Positions 41,241 through 50,742 of a stretch of 64,000 bases of DNA are shown here, one piece after another. Location of the stretch: positions 4,774,001 through 4,838,000 of the forward strand of contig NZ_RJKE01000001.1 of assembly GCF_003751225.1 (NCBI RefSeq). Direction: 5' to 3'. Made by a program: the position numbers and the translations under genes. Under the pieces are notes generated by a model. The model saw only the letters and a list, made by a program, of their open reading frames with translations. It made no database searches and had not been told where the DNA came from. Every line of letters starts with the position of its first letter. Positions within the stretch are counted from its first letter, which is position 1. The stretch comes from Actinocorallia herbida. GTDB taxonomy: Bacteria; Actinomycetota; Actinomycetes; Streptosporangiales; Streptosporangiaceae.

Positions 41241-43217
41241 GTGTTCGGACGGGGCGCCGCTGTGCTCGTTCTCGTCGCGGCGAGCGTTCTGGTTCCGCCC
41301 GCGGCCGCCGCCGCGCCCGCAGGGGACCCGGCCGTCTGCGATCCGGTGGATCCGGCGGCCTGCCTCCTGCCGTTCCCGAACGACTGGTACACCGTGCCGG
41401 ACGCGAGCACCGCGACCGGGCTGCGGGTGGACCTGGCCCGCTCCGCCACCCCCCGCAACCGGCTGGGCAAGCACGTGGACCCCACCGGGTGGAATCGCAA
41501 CGACGGCTTCTCCCCCGGCTCGATGCTGCTCGCCCACGTACCGGGGCTGGACCTCGGCGCGACGGGCGCGGCCCCCGTCACCGACCTGGCGCGTTCGCTG
41601 CGCGACGACGCGCCGATCGCCGTCGTGGACACCGTCACGGGCGAGCGCTGGCCGTACTTCGCCGAACTGGACGCGAACGCCGCCGGCTCGCCCGACCGGC
41701 GGGCCCTCATCATCCGCCCGGCGCGCAACTTCCTGGAGGGCCACCGGTACGCGGTGGCCTTGCGCGGTCTGAAGGACTCCTCCGGAGCGACGATCGAGCC
41801 CACCGACGTCTTCCGGACGCTGCTCGGGCCGACGCTCCCGGACGGCGATCCCCTGTACGCGCGCCAGCGCGCGGCCAAGAGGGTCATCGGCGACCTGGGA
41901 TGGCACGGCATCGGCACCGACGGGCTCTACCTGGCCTGGGACTTCACCATCGCCAGTGCGCGCGGCCTGTCCGAGCGGATGCTGCACATCAGGGACGACG
42001 CCTTCGCGAACCTGGGCGGCAGGAGCCCGGCGTTCCTCGTCACCGACGTCGTCGACAACCCCGAAACCGACCCGATCGCCCGCAGGGTGCGCGGCCAGAT
42101 GGCCGTTCCCAGCTACCTGAACGTCTACGGCGGACCGCCCGGATCCCGTTTCCGGTACGGCCCGGACGGGCTCCCGTCACGGCTCCCCGGCAACGTCCAG
42201 GTCGCCGCGTTCCAATGCGAGATCCCCCGGAGCGCGCTCACGACGCCGGGGCAGGCCGCGCTGTACGGGCACGGGCTACTGGGCAGCGAGGAGGAGGTCG
42301 GCTCCGGCGCGGTCAAGGCGTTCGCCGCCGAGCACGGCGTCGTCTTCTGCGCCACCAAATGGGCGGGCATGTCGAAGGACGACATCGCGAACGCCGTCGT
42401 CTCCCTCGCCGACTTCAGCAACTTCCCGTCCATGGCCGACCGGATGCAGCAGGGCTTCCTCGACCAGCTCTGGCTGGGCCGCGCCATGACCACCGGGCTG
42501 CCGAAGCACCGAGCCTTCCAGAACGCCGACGGCACTCCCGTCATCGACGTCTCGCACGGCCTGGGCTACTACGGCAACAGCCAGGGCGGGATCATGGGCG
42601 GCGCGCTCACCGCCGTCTCCACCGACATCCGCCGTGCCGTGCTCGGCGTCCCCGGCATGAACTACAGCACGCTCCTCAACCGCAGCGTCGACTTCAGCCA
42701 GTACGCCGTCGTCATGAACCTCGCCTACCCCGACGCACTCGACCGGCAGCTCCTCCTCGCCCTGGCCCAGATGCTCTGGGACCGCGGCGAGACCGACGGC
42801 TACGCCCAGCACCTCACCACCGACCCGCTTCCGGGCACCCCCGACCACCGCGTCCTGCTGCACGTCGCCTTCGGCGACCACCAGGTCTCCCCCCTCACCG
42901 CCGACGTCCTGGCCCGCACGATCGGAGCCCGCGTCCACCAGCCCGCGGTAGCCCCCGGCCGCCACCCCGACACCATTCCGTACTGGGACGTTCCGCCCAT
43001 CGACCGCTACCCGTACGACGGCTCGGCCCTGGTCGTCTGGGACAGCGGCACCCCCTACGGGCCGCTCACCAACACCCCGCCCACCGAGGGCCGGGATCCC
43101 CACTCCGACCCGCGCAGGTCTCCCGCCGCCCGCCTCCAGGCGGCGACCTTCCTCAAGACCGGCCAGATCGTCGACGTCTGCGACGCCGCACCCTGCACCG
43201 CCCCCGCCGGAGGCTGA
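41241..43217 (+). CDS. secreted alpha/beta-hydrolase-like protein
   Basis: Protein of 658 residues. Residues 1-25 are a Sec signal (FGRGAAVLVLVAASVLVPPAAAAA). The N-terminal 200 residues match a bacterial family with DPAACLLPFPNDWYT and RPARNFLEGHRYAVALRGLKD (Big-like/virulence-lipase type N-domain). The C-terminal half is an alpha/beta hydrolase with VAAFQCEIP, ALYGHGLLGSEEEV, a nucleophile elbow GNSQGG (Ser447), and HVAFGDHQVSP, where Asp and His could complete the triad. The closest idea is a secreted esterase or lipase. GTG 41241 has GGAGG 7 bases upstream. It stands alone. Confidence 0.82.
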   Translation: MFGRGAAVLVLVAASVLVPPAAAAAPAGDPAVCDPVDPAACLLPFPNDWYTVPDASTATGLRVDLARSATPRNRLGKHVDPTGWNRNDGFSPGSMLLAHVPGLDLGATGAAPVTDLARSLRDDAPIAVVDTVTGERWPYFAELDANAAGSPDRRALIIRPARNFLEGHRYAVALRGLKDSSGATIEPTDVFRTLLGPTLPDGDPLYARQRAAKRVIGDLGWHGIGTDGLYLAWDFTIASARGLSERMLHIRDDAFANLGGRSPAFLVTDVVDNPETDPIARRVRGQMAVPSYLNVYGGPPGSRFRYGPDGLPSRLPGNVQVAAFQCEIPRSALTTPGQAALYGHGLLGSEEEVGSGAVKAFAAEHGVVFCATKWAGMSKDDIANAVVSLADFSNFPSMADRMQQGFLDQLWLGRAMTTGLPKHRAFQNADGTPVIDVSHGLGYYGNSQGGIMGGALTAVSTDIRRAVLGVPGMNYSTLLNRSVDFSQYAVVMNLAYPDALDRQLLLALAQMLWDRGETDGYAQHLTTDPLPGTPDHRVLLHVAFGDHQVSPLTADVLARTIGARVHQPAVAPGRHPDTIPYWDVPPIDRYPYDGSALVVWDSGTPYGPLTNTPPTEGRDPHSDPRRSPAARLQAATFLKTGQIVDVCDAAPCTAPAGG

Positions 43218-43885
43218 CCCCGTCCGCCCCGGAGAGGCCGGAGCGGAGCAGCGAGGGAGTGCGCAGCCCCTCCCCGAAGCGCAGAGCGCGTCCGGGAGCC
43301 GCACTCAGCCGTCGTCCTGGGTGCCCACTTCGGCGGCCGCCGCTGGGAGACCGCCCCGGGCGCATTCGACCTCACCTCCGACGGCCGCCTCACTCGCGAC
43401 CATCACCGAACGGCACCGTTCGCTGCCAGACCTGGCGTCAGGGCCCGGTTCGCGGTGATCCTCGCACTTCGGTCCAGAGCCCCCGAAGACTGCCAGGGAG
43501 ACGGTGACGGTGAGATGCTCCCCGCCAGCAAGCCAAGGCAGGCCGAAGGCGACGTCGCAGGCCGGGAATTCGACGATCTGCACCGCTCAGCAGGTACTCC
43601 TCCGTCCGACCGGGCGCGTCCTCGTTCCGGAACGGGGTCGGCGTTCGCGTCCGACGGTGGCGAGGAAGGAGCATGCGGTCGGGGCCGCGGAGCTCGTAGG
43701 GGCCGATCCGCTGTCCTCGTCGTCGGGTCAGGCGGTGTCCGAGGGCTCCGGAGAACCCGGCCAGGTAGGCCGACCCCCGAGAACGAACCGTGCTCGACGG
43801 CGCCCGTGTCGGCGTCTGTGGAAGCGACGGTCTGTCGGGTGGGCGGTGTCGGCCACCCGACAGACCAGGGCGGATCAGGTGGTCC
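43218..43885. other. 668-base region with coding-like debris but no intact gene
   Basis: Plus-strand triplets around 43305-43410 (AVVLGAHFGGRRWETAPGAF) show GC-rich third positions like a gene remnant, and the minus strand at 43440-43720 reads fragments such as VEFPACDVAFGLPWLAGGEHL in broken frames. None has a plausible start, length or recognisable family. GC content drops here. The only clear element is the hairpin at 43829-43866. Confidence 0.4.
43829..43866 (-). terminator. perfect 14-bp hairpin after the GMC oxidoreductase gene
   Basis: Arms 43829-43842 and 43853-43866 are exact complements with a 10-base loop, 19 bases beyond the GMC gene stop on the minus strand. Confidence 0.85.
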
Positions 43886-45457
43886 TCAGTGGTCGGCGGC
43901 GATGAGGGCGGCGGCTCGTTCGGCCACGAGCATGACCGTTACCACCGGGTTGACCGAGGTGAGGGTGGGGAAGACGGAGGCGTCGGCGATGCGGAGGCCC
44001 TTGATGCCGTGGACTCGTAGGTCGGGCGCCACGACGGCCGCCGGGTCTCCGGACGGGCCGATACGGCAGGTGCCGGAGGGGTGGTAGACGGTCTGGTGGG
44101 TGGCGCGGGCGACCGCGGAGAGGTCCTCGTCGGAGGTGATCTCCGGGCCGGGGAAGACTTCGCGGCCGACCCAGGACTTCATGGGCTCGGCGGTGGCGAT
44201 GCGGCGGGCCAGGCGGATGCCTGCGAGGAGCATCGCCTCGTCGTGGCCTTCCGGGTCGGTGAAGGAACGGAAGTCGATGGCCGGAGGGGCGTCGGGGTCG
44301 GAGGAGCGGATCCAGACGCGGCCCCGGCTGTGGGGGCGGGCGACGTTGGGGGCGATCGCCAACGTGGCGGCGGGCATGGAGGGGGCACCGGTCTCCGCCA
44401 GGTGGCGTTCGGCGTGGACCGCCCAGGGTTCCACGGGGAAGTGCATGAGGACGTCGGGGCGGCCGTCGCCCGGTCCCGGGTCGCCGGTCTCGTCGAGGCT
44501 GAGCATGGCGCCGGCGTCCCAGCCGCTGGCGCAGGTGGTCGGCGGGGTCCGCTCGGCCTCCCAGACGACCAGGCCTTCGACGTGGTCCTGAAGGTTCTCG
44601 CCCACGCCGGGGAGATCGTGGACCACGGGGACGCCCGCGGCGTGGAGCGTCCGGCGGGGGCCCACGCCCGAGAGCTGGAGCAGGCGCGGGGTGTCGATGG
44701 CGCCGGCGCACAGGATGACCTCGACCGCGGCGTGGAGGTCGTGCTCGGAGCCGTCGCCGGAGCGGACGCGGACTCCCACCGCGCGAGGCCCGTCGGGGCC
44801 GTGCTCGAACAGGACCCGCAGCGCGCGCAGCCCGGTCAGGATCTTCGGGCCGCCGCCCGACGCCTGCGCGGCGTGGACGTAGTGGATCGAGGTCGACGCC
44901 CGGAGGTTGGTCTCCGGGGTGTACCCGACCTCGAAGAAGCCCGTCCCGTTCGGGGAGGCGTCGATGCGGCCGTCGTTCCAGCGGTCCTGCACGGGCAGGC
45001 CCAGCGCGGTGGCGGCGCTCGCCACGACGTCGGCGACGTAGGGGTTGCGGTCCTCCTCGGCCACCGGCTGGATCGGGGTGCGCAACCGCTCGTAGAGGGG
45101 CAGGATCGTGTCCGGGTCCCAGCCCTCGGCGCCGAGCTGCACCCACTCCTCCAGGTCGCCGCGCGGCGGCAGCCAGGAGATCATCGTGTTGGCGGTGGAG
45201 CAGCCGCCCAGGATCCGCAGGCGGGCCAGGCGGATGTGGGAGTTGCCGCGCAGGTTCGGCTCGGTGCGGTAGTCGAGGTCGTACTCGCCTTCCAGCATCT
45301 CGGCCCAGCGGCGCAGGTCGCGGGCGCGGGGCTCGGCGGCGTCGGACGGGCCCCATTCGATCAGGGCGACGTCGCGGCCCTGTTCGGCGAGGCGGGTGGC
45401 CAGCAGGGAGCCCGCGGTGCCGCCGCCGACGACGAGGTGGTCGTAGGTGTCAGCCAT
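43886..45457 (-). CDS. GMC-family oxidoreductase (choline-dehydrogenase-like)
   Basis: FAD enzyme of 523 residues. Dinucleotide-binding VVGGGTAGSLLATRLAEQGRDVALIEWG; GMC signature 1 RILGGCSTANTM; signature 2 ILCAGAIDTPRLLQLSGVG; catalytic His in VYHPSGTCRIG and the second-site Asn in LTSVNPVVTVM (His-Asn pair, as in choline oxidase type enzymes). It oxidises an alcohol to an aldehyde. The ATG lies 8 bases inside the end of the aldehyde dehydrogenase gene, so it is the third gene of the NCS1 permease-ALDH-GMC operon. Substrate is probably an amino alcohol such as choline or a relative; this is inference from the pairing. Confidence 0.92.
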   Translation of the reverse strand: MADTYDHLVVGGGTAGSLLATRLAEQGRDVALIEWGPSDAAEPRARDLRRWAEMLEGEYDLDYRTEPNLRGNSHIRLARLRILGGCSTANTMISWLPPRGDLEEWVQLGAEGWDPDTILPLYERLRTPIQPVAEEDRNPYVADVVASAATALGLPVQDRWNDGRIDASPNGTGFFEVGYTPETNLRASTSIHYVHAAQASGGGPKILTGLRALRVLFEHGPDGPRAVGVRVRSGDGSEHDLHAAVEVILCAGAIDTPRLLQLSGVGPRRTLHAAGVPVVHDLPGVGENLQDHVEGLVVWEAERTPPTTCASGWDAGAMLSLDETGDPGPGDGRPDVLMHFPVEPWAVHAERHLAETGAPSMPAATLAIAPNVARPHSRGRVWIRSSDPDAPPAIDFRSFTDPEGHDEAMLLAGIRLARRIATAEPMKSWVGREVFPGPEITSDEDLSAVARATHQTVYHPSGTCRIGPSGDPAAVVAPDLRVHGIKGLRIADASVFPTLTSVNPVVTVMLVAERAAALIAADH

Positions 45458-46940
45458 GGTGGATCCAGGTGGTCTTGAGGCCGGTGAACTTGTCCAGGGC
45501 GTGCAGCGAGAGGTCGCGGCCGTAACCGGACCCGCGGAAGCCGCCAAAGGGGGTGGCGACGTCCAGGGCGTCGACGCAGTTCACCGAGACCGTGCCGGCG
45601 CGCAGGCGGCGGGCGACGGAATGGGCGCGGGTCAGGCCGTCGGTCCACAGGCCGGCCGCCAGGGCGTACGGGGTGCCGTTGGCGACGGCGACGGCCTCGT
45701 CGACCGTGTCCACGACGTGGACGGTCAGGACCGGGCCGAACACCTCGGTCTGCGCGATGCGGGCCGCCGGGTCGACGCCGAGGAGCACCTGGGGGCGGAC
45801 ATAGGTCGGCGCGGGCATGCCCGGCACCAGCCCTCCCCCGTGGACCTCCCGCGCCTCGGCGGCGCCGGTCTCCATCAGTGACAGGACGCGGGCCGCCTGG
45901 CGCTCGCTCACCACGGGGCCCATGCCGGTCGCCGGGTCGAGCGGGTCACCGACGGTGATCGCGTTCGCCCGCGCGACCACCTTCTCGATCAGCGCGTCCG
46001 CGACGCCGCGCTGCACGACGAGCCGGGACGTGGCCGAGCAGACCTGGCCGGTGTTGGTGAAGATCCCCGCCGCGACGCCGTCGGCCACGAGATCCAGATC
46101 GGCGACGTCGTCCAGCACGACGACCGCGCTCTTGCCTCCGGCCTCGGGCCAGACCTGCTTGAGGTTCGACTGTCCGGCGTACACCTGGAAGAGCCGGGCC
46201 GTCTCGGTGGATCCGGTGAAGGTCACCGCGTCCACGTCGTGGTGCCGACCGAGAGCCTGCCCGACCACCGGTCCCGCACCCGGCACGACCGAGAGGACGC
46301 CCTCCGGCAGCCCCGCCTCGGCGGCGAGTTCGGCCAGGCGGAGCGCCGAGAGCGGGGAGTCCTCGGACGGCTTGAGGATCACGCTGTTGCCCGCGGCGAG
46401 CGCCGGGGCGAGCTTCCAGATCGCCATCTCCAGCGGGTAGTTCCACGGCACGACCGCGGCGACGACGCCGAGCGGCTCCCGGGTCACGACCGCGAGATCG
46501 GCGGCCGACGTGGGCGCGACCTCGCCGTAGACCTTGTCCAGGGACTCGGCGTACCAGCGCAGGATCGCGGCCGAGCCGGGGGCGTCGATCGCGCGGGTGT
46601 CGACGATCCGTTTGCCCGCGTCGAGGCTGTCCAGGAGGGCGAGTTCGTCGAGGCCGTCCTCGATCCGCTGCGCGATCCGGTGCAGGCCCGCCGCCCGCTC
46701 GCGGGGCGAGGCGGTGGCCCAGCCTCCGGCGTCGAAGGCGCGCCGGGCCGTCGTGACGGCGGCGTCGACATCGTGTTCGTCGCACTCGGCCACCTCGGCG
46801 AGGACGGCCCCGGTGGCGGGGTTCACGGTCGCCCGGGTGGCCCCCGACCGGGACGCCACGGGCCCGTCGATCCACGCGGTGGTCGTCGGCGTGATCTCCC
46901 GCGCGAGCTCGATCCAGTCTTCTCGGTTCTTCTCGGTCAT
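45450..46940 (-). CDS. aldehyde dehydrogenase
   Basis: NAD(P)-dependent enzyme of 496 residues. Cofactor-binding PWNYPLEMAIWKLAPALAAGNSVILKPSE, FTGSTETARLFQ, catalytic Glu in WPEAGGKSAVVV and catalytic Cys in FTNTGQVCSATSRL; late motifs EVFGPVLTVH and PFGGFRGSGYGRD. The usual E-L-G-G-K reads E-A-G-G-K. It belongs to the betaine-aldehyde/gamma-aminobutyraldehyde dehydrogenase-like class and would oxidise the aldehyde produced by the adjoining GMC enzyme. Its ATGA start overlaps the permease stop, and its end overlaps the GMC start. Confidence 0.94.
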   Translation of the reverse strand: MTEKNREDWIELAREITPTTTAWIDGPVASRSGATRATVNPATGAVLAEVAECDEHDVDAAVTTARRAFDAGGWATASPRERAAGLHRIAQRIEDGLDELALLDSLDAGKRIVDTRAIDAPGSAAILRWYAESLDKVYGEVAPTSAADLAVVTREPLGVVAAVVPWNYPLEMAIWKLAPALAAGNSVILKPSEDSPLSALRLAELAAEAGLPEGVLSVVPGAGPVVGQALGRHHDVDAVTFTGSTETARLFQVYAGQSNLKQVWPEAGGKSAVVVLDDVADLDLVADGVAAGIFTNTGQVCSATSRLVVQRGVADALIEKVVARANAITVGDPLDPATGMGPVVSERQAARVLSLMETGAAEAREVHGGGLVPGMPAPTYVRPQVLLGVDPAARIAQTEVFGPVLTVHVVDTVDEAVAVANGTPYALAAGLWTDGLTRAHSVARRLRAGTVSVNCVDALDVATPFGGFRGSGYGRDLSLHALDKFTGLKTTWIHHG

Positions 46941-48340
46941 GCCGCCTCGACCCCCACGACACCGGAGACCGTCGCGGGACGCGCGGCCCGGCTCCAGAAG
47001 TAGTAGAGCGGGCTGATCACGGCCAGCCCCACGATCCACGAGACGTCGACGCCGTTGAGCGCCTCGGCCACCGGCCCGACGTACAGCGCGTTCGACAGGA
47101 ACGGGATCTGCACGAGGATGCCGATGATGTAGCAGCCGATCGCCGGGACGTTGTAGGTGCCGTAGATGCCGCCGTCGGCGCGGAACAGGGCGGTGATGTC
47201 GTAGTCGCCGTGGCGGATGAGGTAGTAGTCCACCAGGTTCACGGCGGTCCAGGGCACCAGCGCGCAGAGCAGGAGCAGCATGAAGTTCACGAAGTTCGTG
47301 AGGAAGTCGCCCTTGCCGACCTGGGCGAGGCCGAGGCCGATCGCGAACAGGACGAGCGCGACGACGGTCCGGGAGCCGGACCGGGGTTCCCACTTGGGCC
47401 GCAGCGTCTGGCCGATGGTCAGCACCGACAGCGTCCCGCAGTAGAGGTTCATGGCGTTGGTCGTGCCGATGCCCACGACGAAGACCAGGAGCACGATCGC
47501 GCCCGCGCCTCCGGCGCCCTCGCGGACGGCGGTGACGGTGTCGAGGTCGGGGAAGGCGGCGCCGAGGACGGTGCCGAAGATCATCGGGATGATCGAGCCC
47601 AGGACGCAGCCCCAGTACGTCGCCCAGAAGGCGGCCCGCACGCCGGTGTCGCGCGGCATGTAGCGGGTGTAGTCCGAGACGTAGGGGGCGTAGGCGATCT
47701 GCCAGAGGGCGGCCAGGGAGACGGTGCCCATGAAGCCGGCCCAGCTGAAGCCGCCGGCCGACCAGGTGCCCGTCGGGACGTCGACGAAGACCAGGAGCAT
47801 GACGAACGCCAGGACGAGCATGGCCCCGGCCACCACGGACATCACGCCGGCCATGGCGTGGATGGCCTTGTAGCCGAAGATCGCGCCCGCCGTGGAGATC
47901 GCCCCGATGACGACGATGCACAGGGTCTCGTTCAGCCCGGTCAGGTTCGCCAGACCCTGGCCGCCGAGCACCATGTTCGAGGCGAAGAAGGCCGTGTACA
48001 TGGCGACGACGATGACCACGACGAGCAGCGAGCCCCGGGAGCCGAACTGGGCCCTGGTCTGGAGCATCTGCGGCACGCCCATCTGCGGGCCCTGCGCCGC
48101 GTGCAGCGCCATGACGACGCCGCCGACGAGGTTGCCGAGCACGAGCGCGGCGATGGCCCACGAGATCGACAGCCCGAAGACGAGGGTGGCCAGCAGGCCG
48201 GTCGCGATCGTCAGGAGCATGATGTTCGACCCGAACCAGATGGTGAACAGCTGGGACGCCCGGCCGTGCCGCTCGTTCAGCGGGATCTGCTCGATCGTCC
48301 GGATCTCCAGTGCCTCATCTTTGGGCGCCTGAGTGTTCAT
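46937..48340 (-). CDS. NCS1-family permease
   Basis: Transporter of 467 residues with twelve predicted helices. NCS1 signatures: ERHGRASQLFTIWFGSNIMLLTIATGLL at the N-terminus, GPQMGVPQMLQTRAQFGSRGS, WQIAYAPYVSDYTRYMPRDT and TNAMNLYCGTLSVLTIGQ. The family moves nucleobases, allantoin, hydantoins, thiamine and related compounds by Na+ or H+ symport. Here it starts an operon with ALDH and GMC enzymes, so its cargo is probably a nitrogenous alcohol. GAGGAG lies 5 bases before the ATG. The 197-base leader is AT-rich and carries a GCATCT-N13-AGATGC repeat (48413-48437), a likely LysR site. Confidence 0.92.
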   Translation of the reverse strand: MNTQAPKDEALEIRTIEQIPLNERHGRASQLFTIWFGSNIMLLTIATGLLATLVFGLSISWAIAALVLGNLVGGVVMALHAAQGPQMGVPQMLQTRAQFGSRGSLLVVVIVVAMYTAFFASNMVLGGQGLANLTGLNETLCIVVIGAISTAGAIFGYKAIHAMAGVMSVVAGAMLVLAFVMLLVFVDVPTGTWSAGGFSWAGFMGTVSLAALWQIAYAPYVSDYTRYMPRDTGVRAAFWATYWGCVLGSIIPMIFGTVLGAAFPDLDTVTAVREGAGGAGAIVLLVFVVGIGTTNAMNLYCGTLSVLTIGQTLRPKWEPRSGSRTVVALVLFAIGLGLAQVGKGDFLTNFVNFMLLLLCALVPWTAVNLVDYYLIRHGDYDITALFRADGGIYGTYNVPAIGCYIIGILVQIPFLSNALYVGPVAEALNGVDVSWIVGLAVISPLYYFWSRAARPATVSGVVGVEAA

Positions 48341-48412
48341 AGTTCTCCTCGTGCACGGTGACACCGTAAACACTCTGCCACCAGCGACAATCTGTCGAGC
48401 ATGAGAAATTGG

Positions 48413-48437
48413 GCATCTACATCAGAAAAACAGATGC
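48413..48437. promoter_or_regulatory. inverted repeat upstream of the permease operon
   Basis: GCATCT and AGATGC arms separated by 13 bases in the AT-rich leader of the NCS1 operon; interrupted dyads of this form are typical of LysR sites, and a LysR gene is next upstream. Confidence 0.45.
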
Positions 48438-48489
48438 AGAAACATGTGAGTTACCTCCCACCGTCCAGGAAACACCGCGTTAACAGAAC

Positions 48490-48518
48490 GAACGCCACGG
48501 GCCTCGTCCGTGGCGTTC
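48490..48518 (-). terminator. perfect 11-bp hairpin after LysR gene
   Basis: Arms 48490-48500 and 48508-48518 (GAACGCCACGG/CCGTGGCGTTC), loop of 7 bases, 20 bases beyond the LysR stop; a T-richer stretch follows on the minus strand. It separates the LysR transcript from the permease operon. Confidence 0.8.
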
Positions 48519-48537
48519 CGATGACGGGCCATCCGCG

Positions 48538-49485
48538 TTAGCGATGACCTGCATCTGATTCTCGCAAGGACCTCCCGGAAAGCAGCTCGCCCACCTCCCG
48601 GCAGACCTGCCCGAAGGCCTCGGCCTTGCGCGTCGGCCTGGCCTGGCGCATCCGCACGGCGACGACGTCGAGGGCCGGAAGATCATCGGCCAGGGCCACG
48701 GCCACCACGGTCCCGCCCCCGTAGGTGTGGTCATGGGCCGGGCGCTGGTTCAGGACCGCGTACCCGAGGCCCGCCGCGACCATCGAGCGCACCGTCTCGT
48801 AGCCCGCGGTGCGGTGCCGTACCCGGGGCTCGACGCCGACCTCCCGGAAGAGCGAGTGGAAATAGCCGGAGGTATGGGGCAGATCCAGCATCACGACGGG
48901 ATCATCGGCCAGCTCGGCGAGATGGATCCCGGTCCGGTTCGCCAGAAGGTGGCCGGGCGGCAGCAGCACGTACGGGGGCGCCGATCCCACCCGGACGGCC
49001 TGGAAGTCCTCATCAAGGTCATAGGAGTACATCAGGGCGATCTCGCACTGCCCGGAGCGGAGGCTCTGCTTGAGGACGGCATGCTCGGCCTCGAGCACCT
49101 CGACGCTCACCTCGGGGTGGTGCTCGGCGTACCTGGTGACGAGATGCGGCAGCCAGAACGGGGCGAGGGTGTCGAAACAGCCCACGACGAGGGTGCCGAC
49201 CAGCTCCCGGCCCGCGTTCGCCGCGGTGTCCGCGAGTTCCTGGCTGTGCGCGAGAAACTCCCGGAGCTTGGCGTAGAAGGCCCGTCCTGCGGGCGTCAGC
49301 GCCAGGCCGCGGGCGTGGTGGCGCAGCAGCAGCTGGACGCCGAGCTCCTTCTCCAGCTGCGCGACGGCGGTCGAGACGGCGGACTGGGAGACGACGAGCT
49401 CGCGCGCCGCGGCCGTCATGCTGCCCAGCTCGGCCGCCGCGGCGAAGTAGCGCAGCTGCACCAGAGTGAACGAAGGAGCTTTCAC
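48538..49485 (-). CDS. LysR-family transcriptional regulator
   Basis: Protein of 315 residues. N-terminal HTH: FTLVQLRYFAAAAELGSMTAAARELVVSQSAVSTAVAQLEKELGVQLLLRHHARGLALTPAG in the standard LysR arrangement, linker helix, then a two-lobed effector domain (LVGTLVVGCFDTLAPFWLPHLVTRY, CEIALMYSYDLDEDF, GYETVRSMVAAGLGYAVLN). It lies on the minus strand between the FMO-RidA-DUF1028-M20 operon (120 bases upstream) and the NCS1 operon (downstream), and may control either or both. GTG 49485 is preceded by GGCAGC only. Confidence 0.92.
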   Translation of the reverse strand: MKAPSFTLVQLRYFAAAAELGSMTAAARELVVSQSAVSTAVAQLEKELGVQLLLRHHARGLALTPAGRAFYAKLREFLAHSQELADTAANAGRELVGTLVVGCFDTLAPFWLPHLVTRYAEHHPEVSVEVLEAEHAVLKQSLRSGQCEIALMYSYDLDEDFQAVRVGSAPPYVLLPPGHLLANRTGIHLAELADDPVVMLDLPHTSGYFHSLFREVGVEPRVRHRTAGYETVRSMVAAGLGYAVLNQRPAHDHTYGGGTVVAVALADDLPALDVVAVRMRQARPTRKAEAFGQVCREVGELLSGRSLRESDAGHR

Positions 49486-49605
49486 GCTGCCAATCCTGCC
49501 CGCTCGAAGGCGATGCTCGGCACGCGGCCGCCCATGATCGGCGCCTTTGACGATCATGGGCGGTGGTCGGGGGCGGCCACGGTCGGCGTTCCGGGGCCGC
49601 TCCGG

Positions 49606-50742
49606 TCACGGGGCGGAGTCCGCGGCGACGTCCAGGGCCGTCCAGGCCAGGGCCGTCGCGGCGTCCAGGACGGCCTTCTCGGCGTCTCCGCCGACGCAGT
49701 GGGCGGCGAACTCCGGCTGGTGGTTCAGGGCGGGGAGCGAGGCGATGCCCACATACGGGTGGATCGCGGGGACCAGCTGGGAGACGTTCCCCATGTCGGT
49801 CGAGGCCCGGTTCATCCGGCGGGCCGGCGAGTCGCGGTCGAAGACGCGGCCCAGGCTCTCGGCGTTGCCGATGTAGGCGCGCAGCGCCCGGGCGTCGGTG
49901 CGGAACTCCGCGTAGGGCTTGCTCTCCGGGGCGATGTCGAGCTCGCAGCCGGTGGCCAGCGCCCCCGCCTGGAAGCACCGCCACACCCGCTCCTCGGTCG
50001 CGGCGAGCTGGTCGAGGCTCTCGGCGCGGACGTACCAGCGGCCCTCGGTGCGGGCCGGGATCGCGTTCGGGGCCTCGCCGCCCCGCGTCATGATGCCGTG
50101 GACGCGCACCGAGTGCGGGAGCTGCTGGCGCAGCAGGCCGAGCGCGACCTGGGCGACGGTGAACGCGTCGGCGGCGTTGACGCCCTGCTCGGGGTAGGCG
50201 GCCGCGTGCGCCGCCTTGCCCCGGTAGGTGACGTGGGAGTGCGACACCGCGAACGGCTCGGCCTCGGCCACGTCGACGGGGGCGGGGTGCGCCATCATCG
50301 CCAGGTCGAGCCCGGCGAACGCGCCGCGCTCCAGCAGTTCGATCTTGCCGCCGCCGCCCTCTTCCGCGGGCGTCCCGTAGACCTCGATCGTCAGTCCGGC
50401 GGCGTCGGCCAGCGGAGCGAGGGCGCGGGCCGCGCCGACCGTGATCGCGGAGATCAGGTTGTGGCCGCAGGCGTGCCCGAGGCCGGGCAGGGCGTCGTAT
50501 TCGGCGCACAGGCCGAGCCGGAAGGGGCCGCTGCCGTACGTCGCGAGGAACGCGGTGTCCAGCCCGAGGTAGGCGGGGGTGACGGCGAAGCCCGCTTCGG
50601 CGAGCGCGTCGGCGACCCAGGCCGCCGACCTGTGCTCCTCCCACGCCGTCTCGGGGTTGGCGTGCAGCAGCTCGGACAGCTCGATCAGCCGACCGGCGTC
50701 CGCCGTGACGGTCCGGGCGGCGTGGCCCTTGGCGTCGATCAT
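49606..50742 (-). CDS. M20-family amidohydrolase/peptidase
   Basis: Dizinc hydrolase of 378 residues of the M20D (IAA-amino-acid hydrolase/aminobenzoyl-glutamate hydrolase-like) type. Metal and catalytic motifs: GLCAEYDALPGLGHACGHNL, GTPAEEGGGGKIEL and MAHP; the dimerisation lid has TYRGKAAHAAAYPEQGVNAADA; the late ligand region is NRASTDMGNVSQLVPAIHPY. It cleaves an N-acyl amino acid or aryl amide. The start codon overlaps the DUF1028 stop by one base (TGATG), making it the last gene of the FMO-RidA-DUF1028-M20 operon. Confidence 0.9.
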   Translation of the reverse strand: MIDAKGHAARTVTADAGRLIELSELLHANPETAWEEHRSAAWVADALAEAGFAVTPAYLGLDTAFLATYGSGPFRLGLCAEYDALPGLGHACGHNLISAITVGAARALAPLADAAGLTIEVYGTPAEEGGGGKIELLERGAFAGLDLAMMAHPAPVDVAEAEPFAVSHSHVTYRGKAAHAAAYPEQGVNAADAFTVAQVALGLLRQQLPHSVRVHGIMTRGGEAPNAIPARTEGRWYVRAESLDQLAATEERVWRCFQAGALATGCELDIAPESKPYAEFRTDARALRAYIGNAESLGRVFDRDSPARRMNRASTDMGNVSQLVPAIHPYVGIASLPALNHQPEFAAHCVGGDAEKAVLDAATALAWTALDVAADSAP

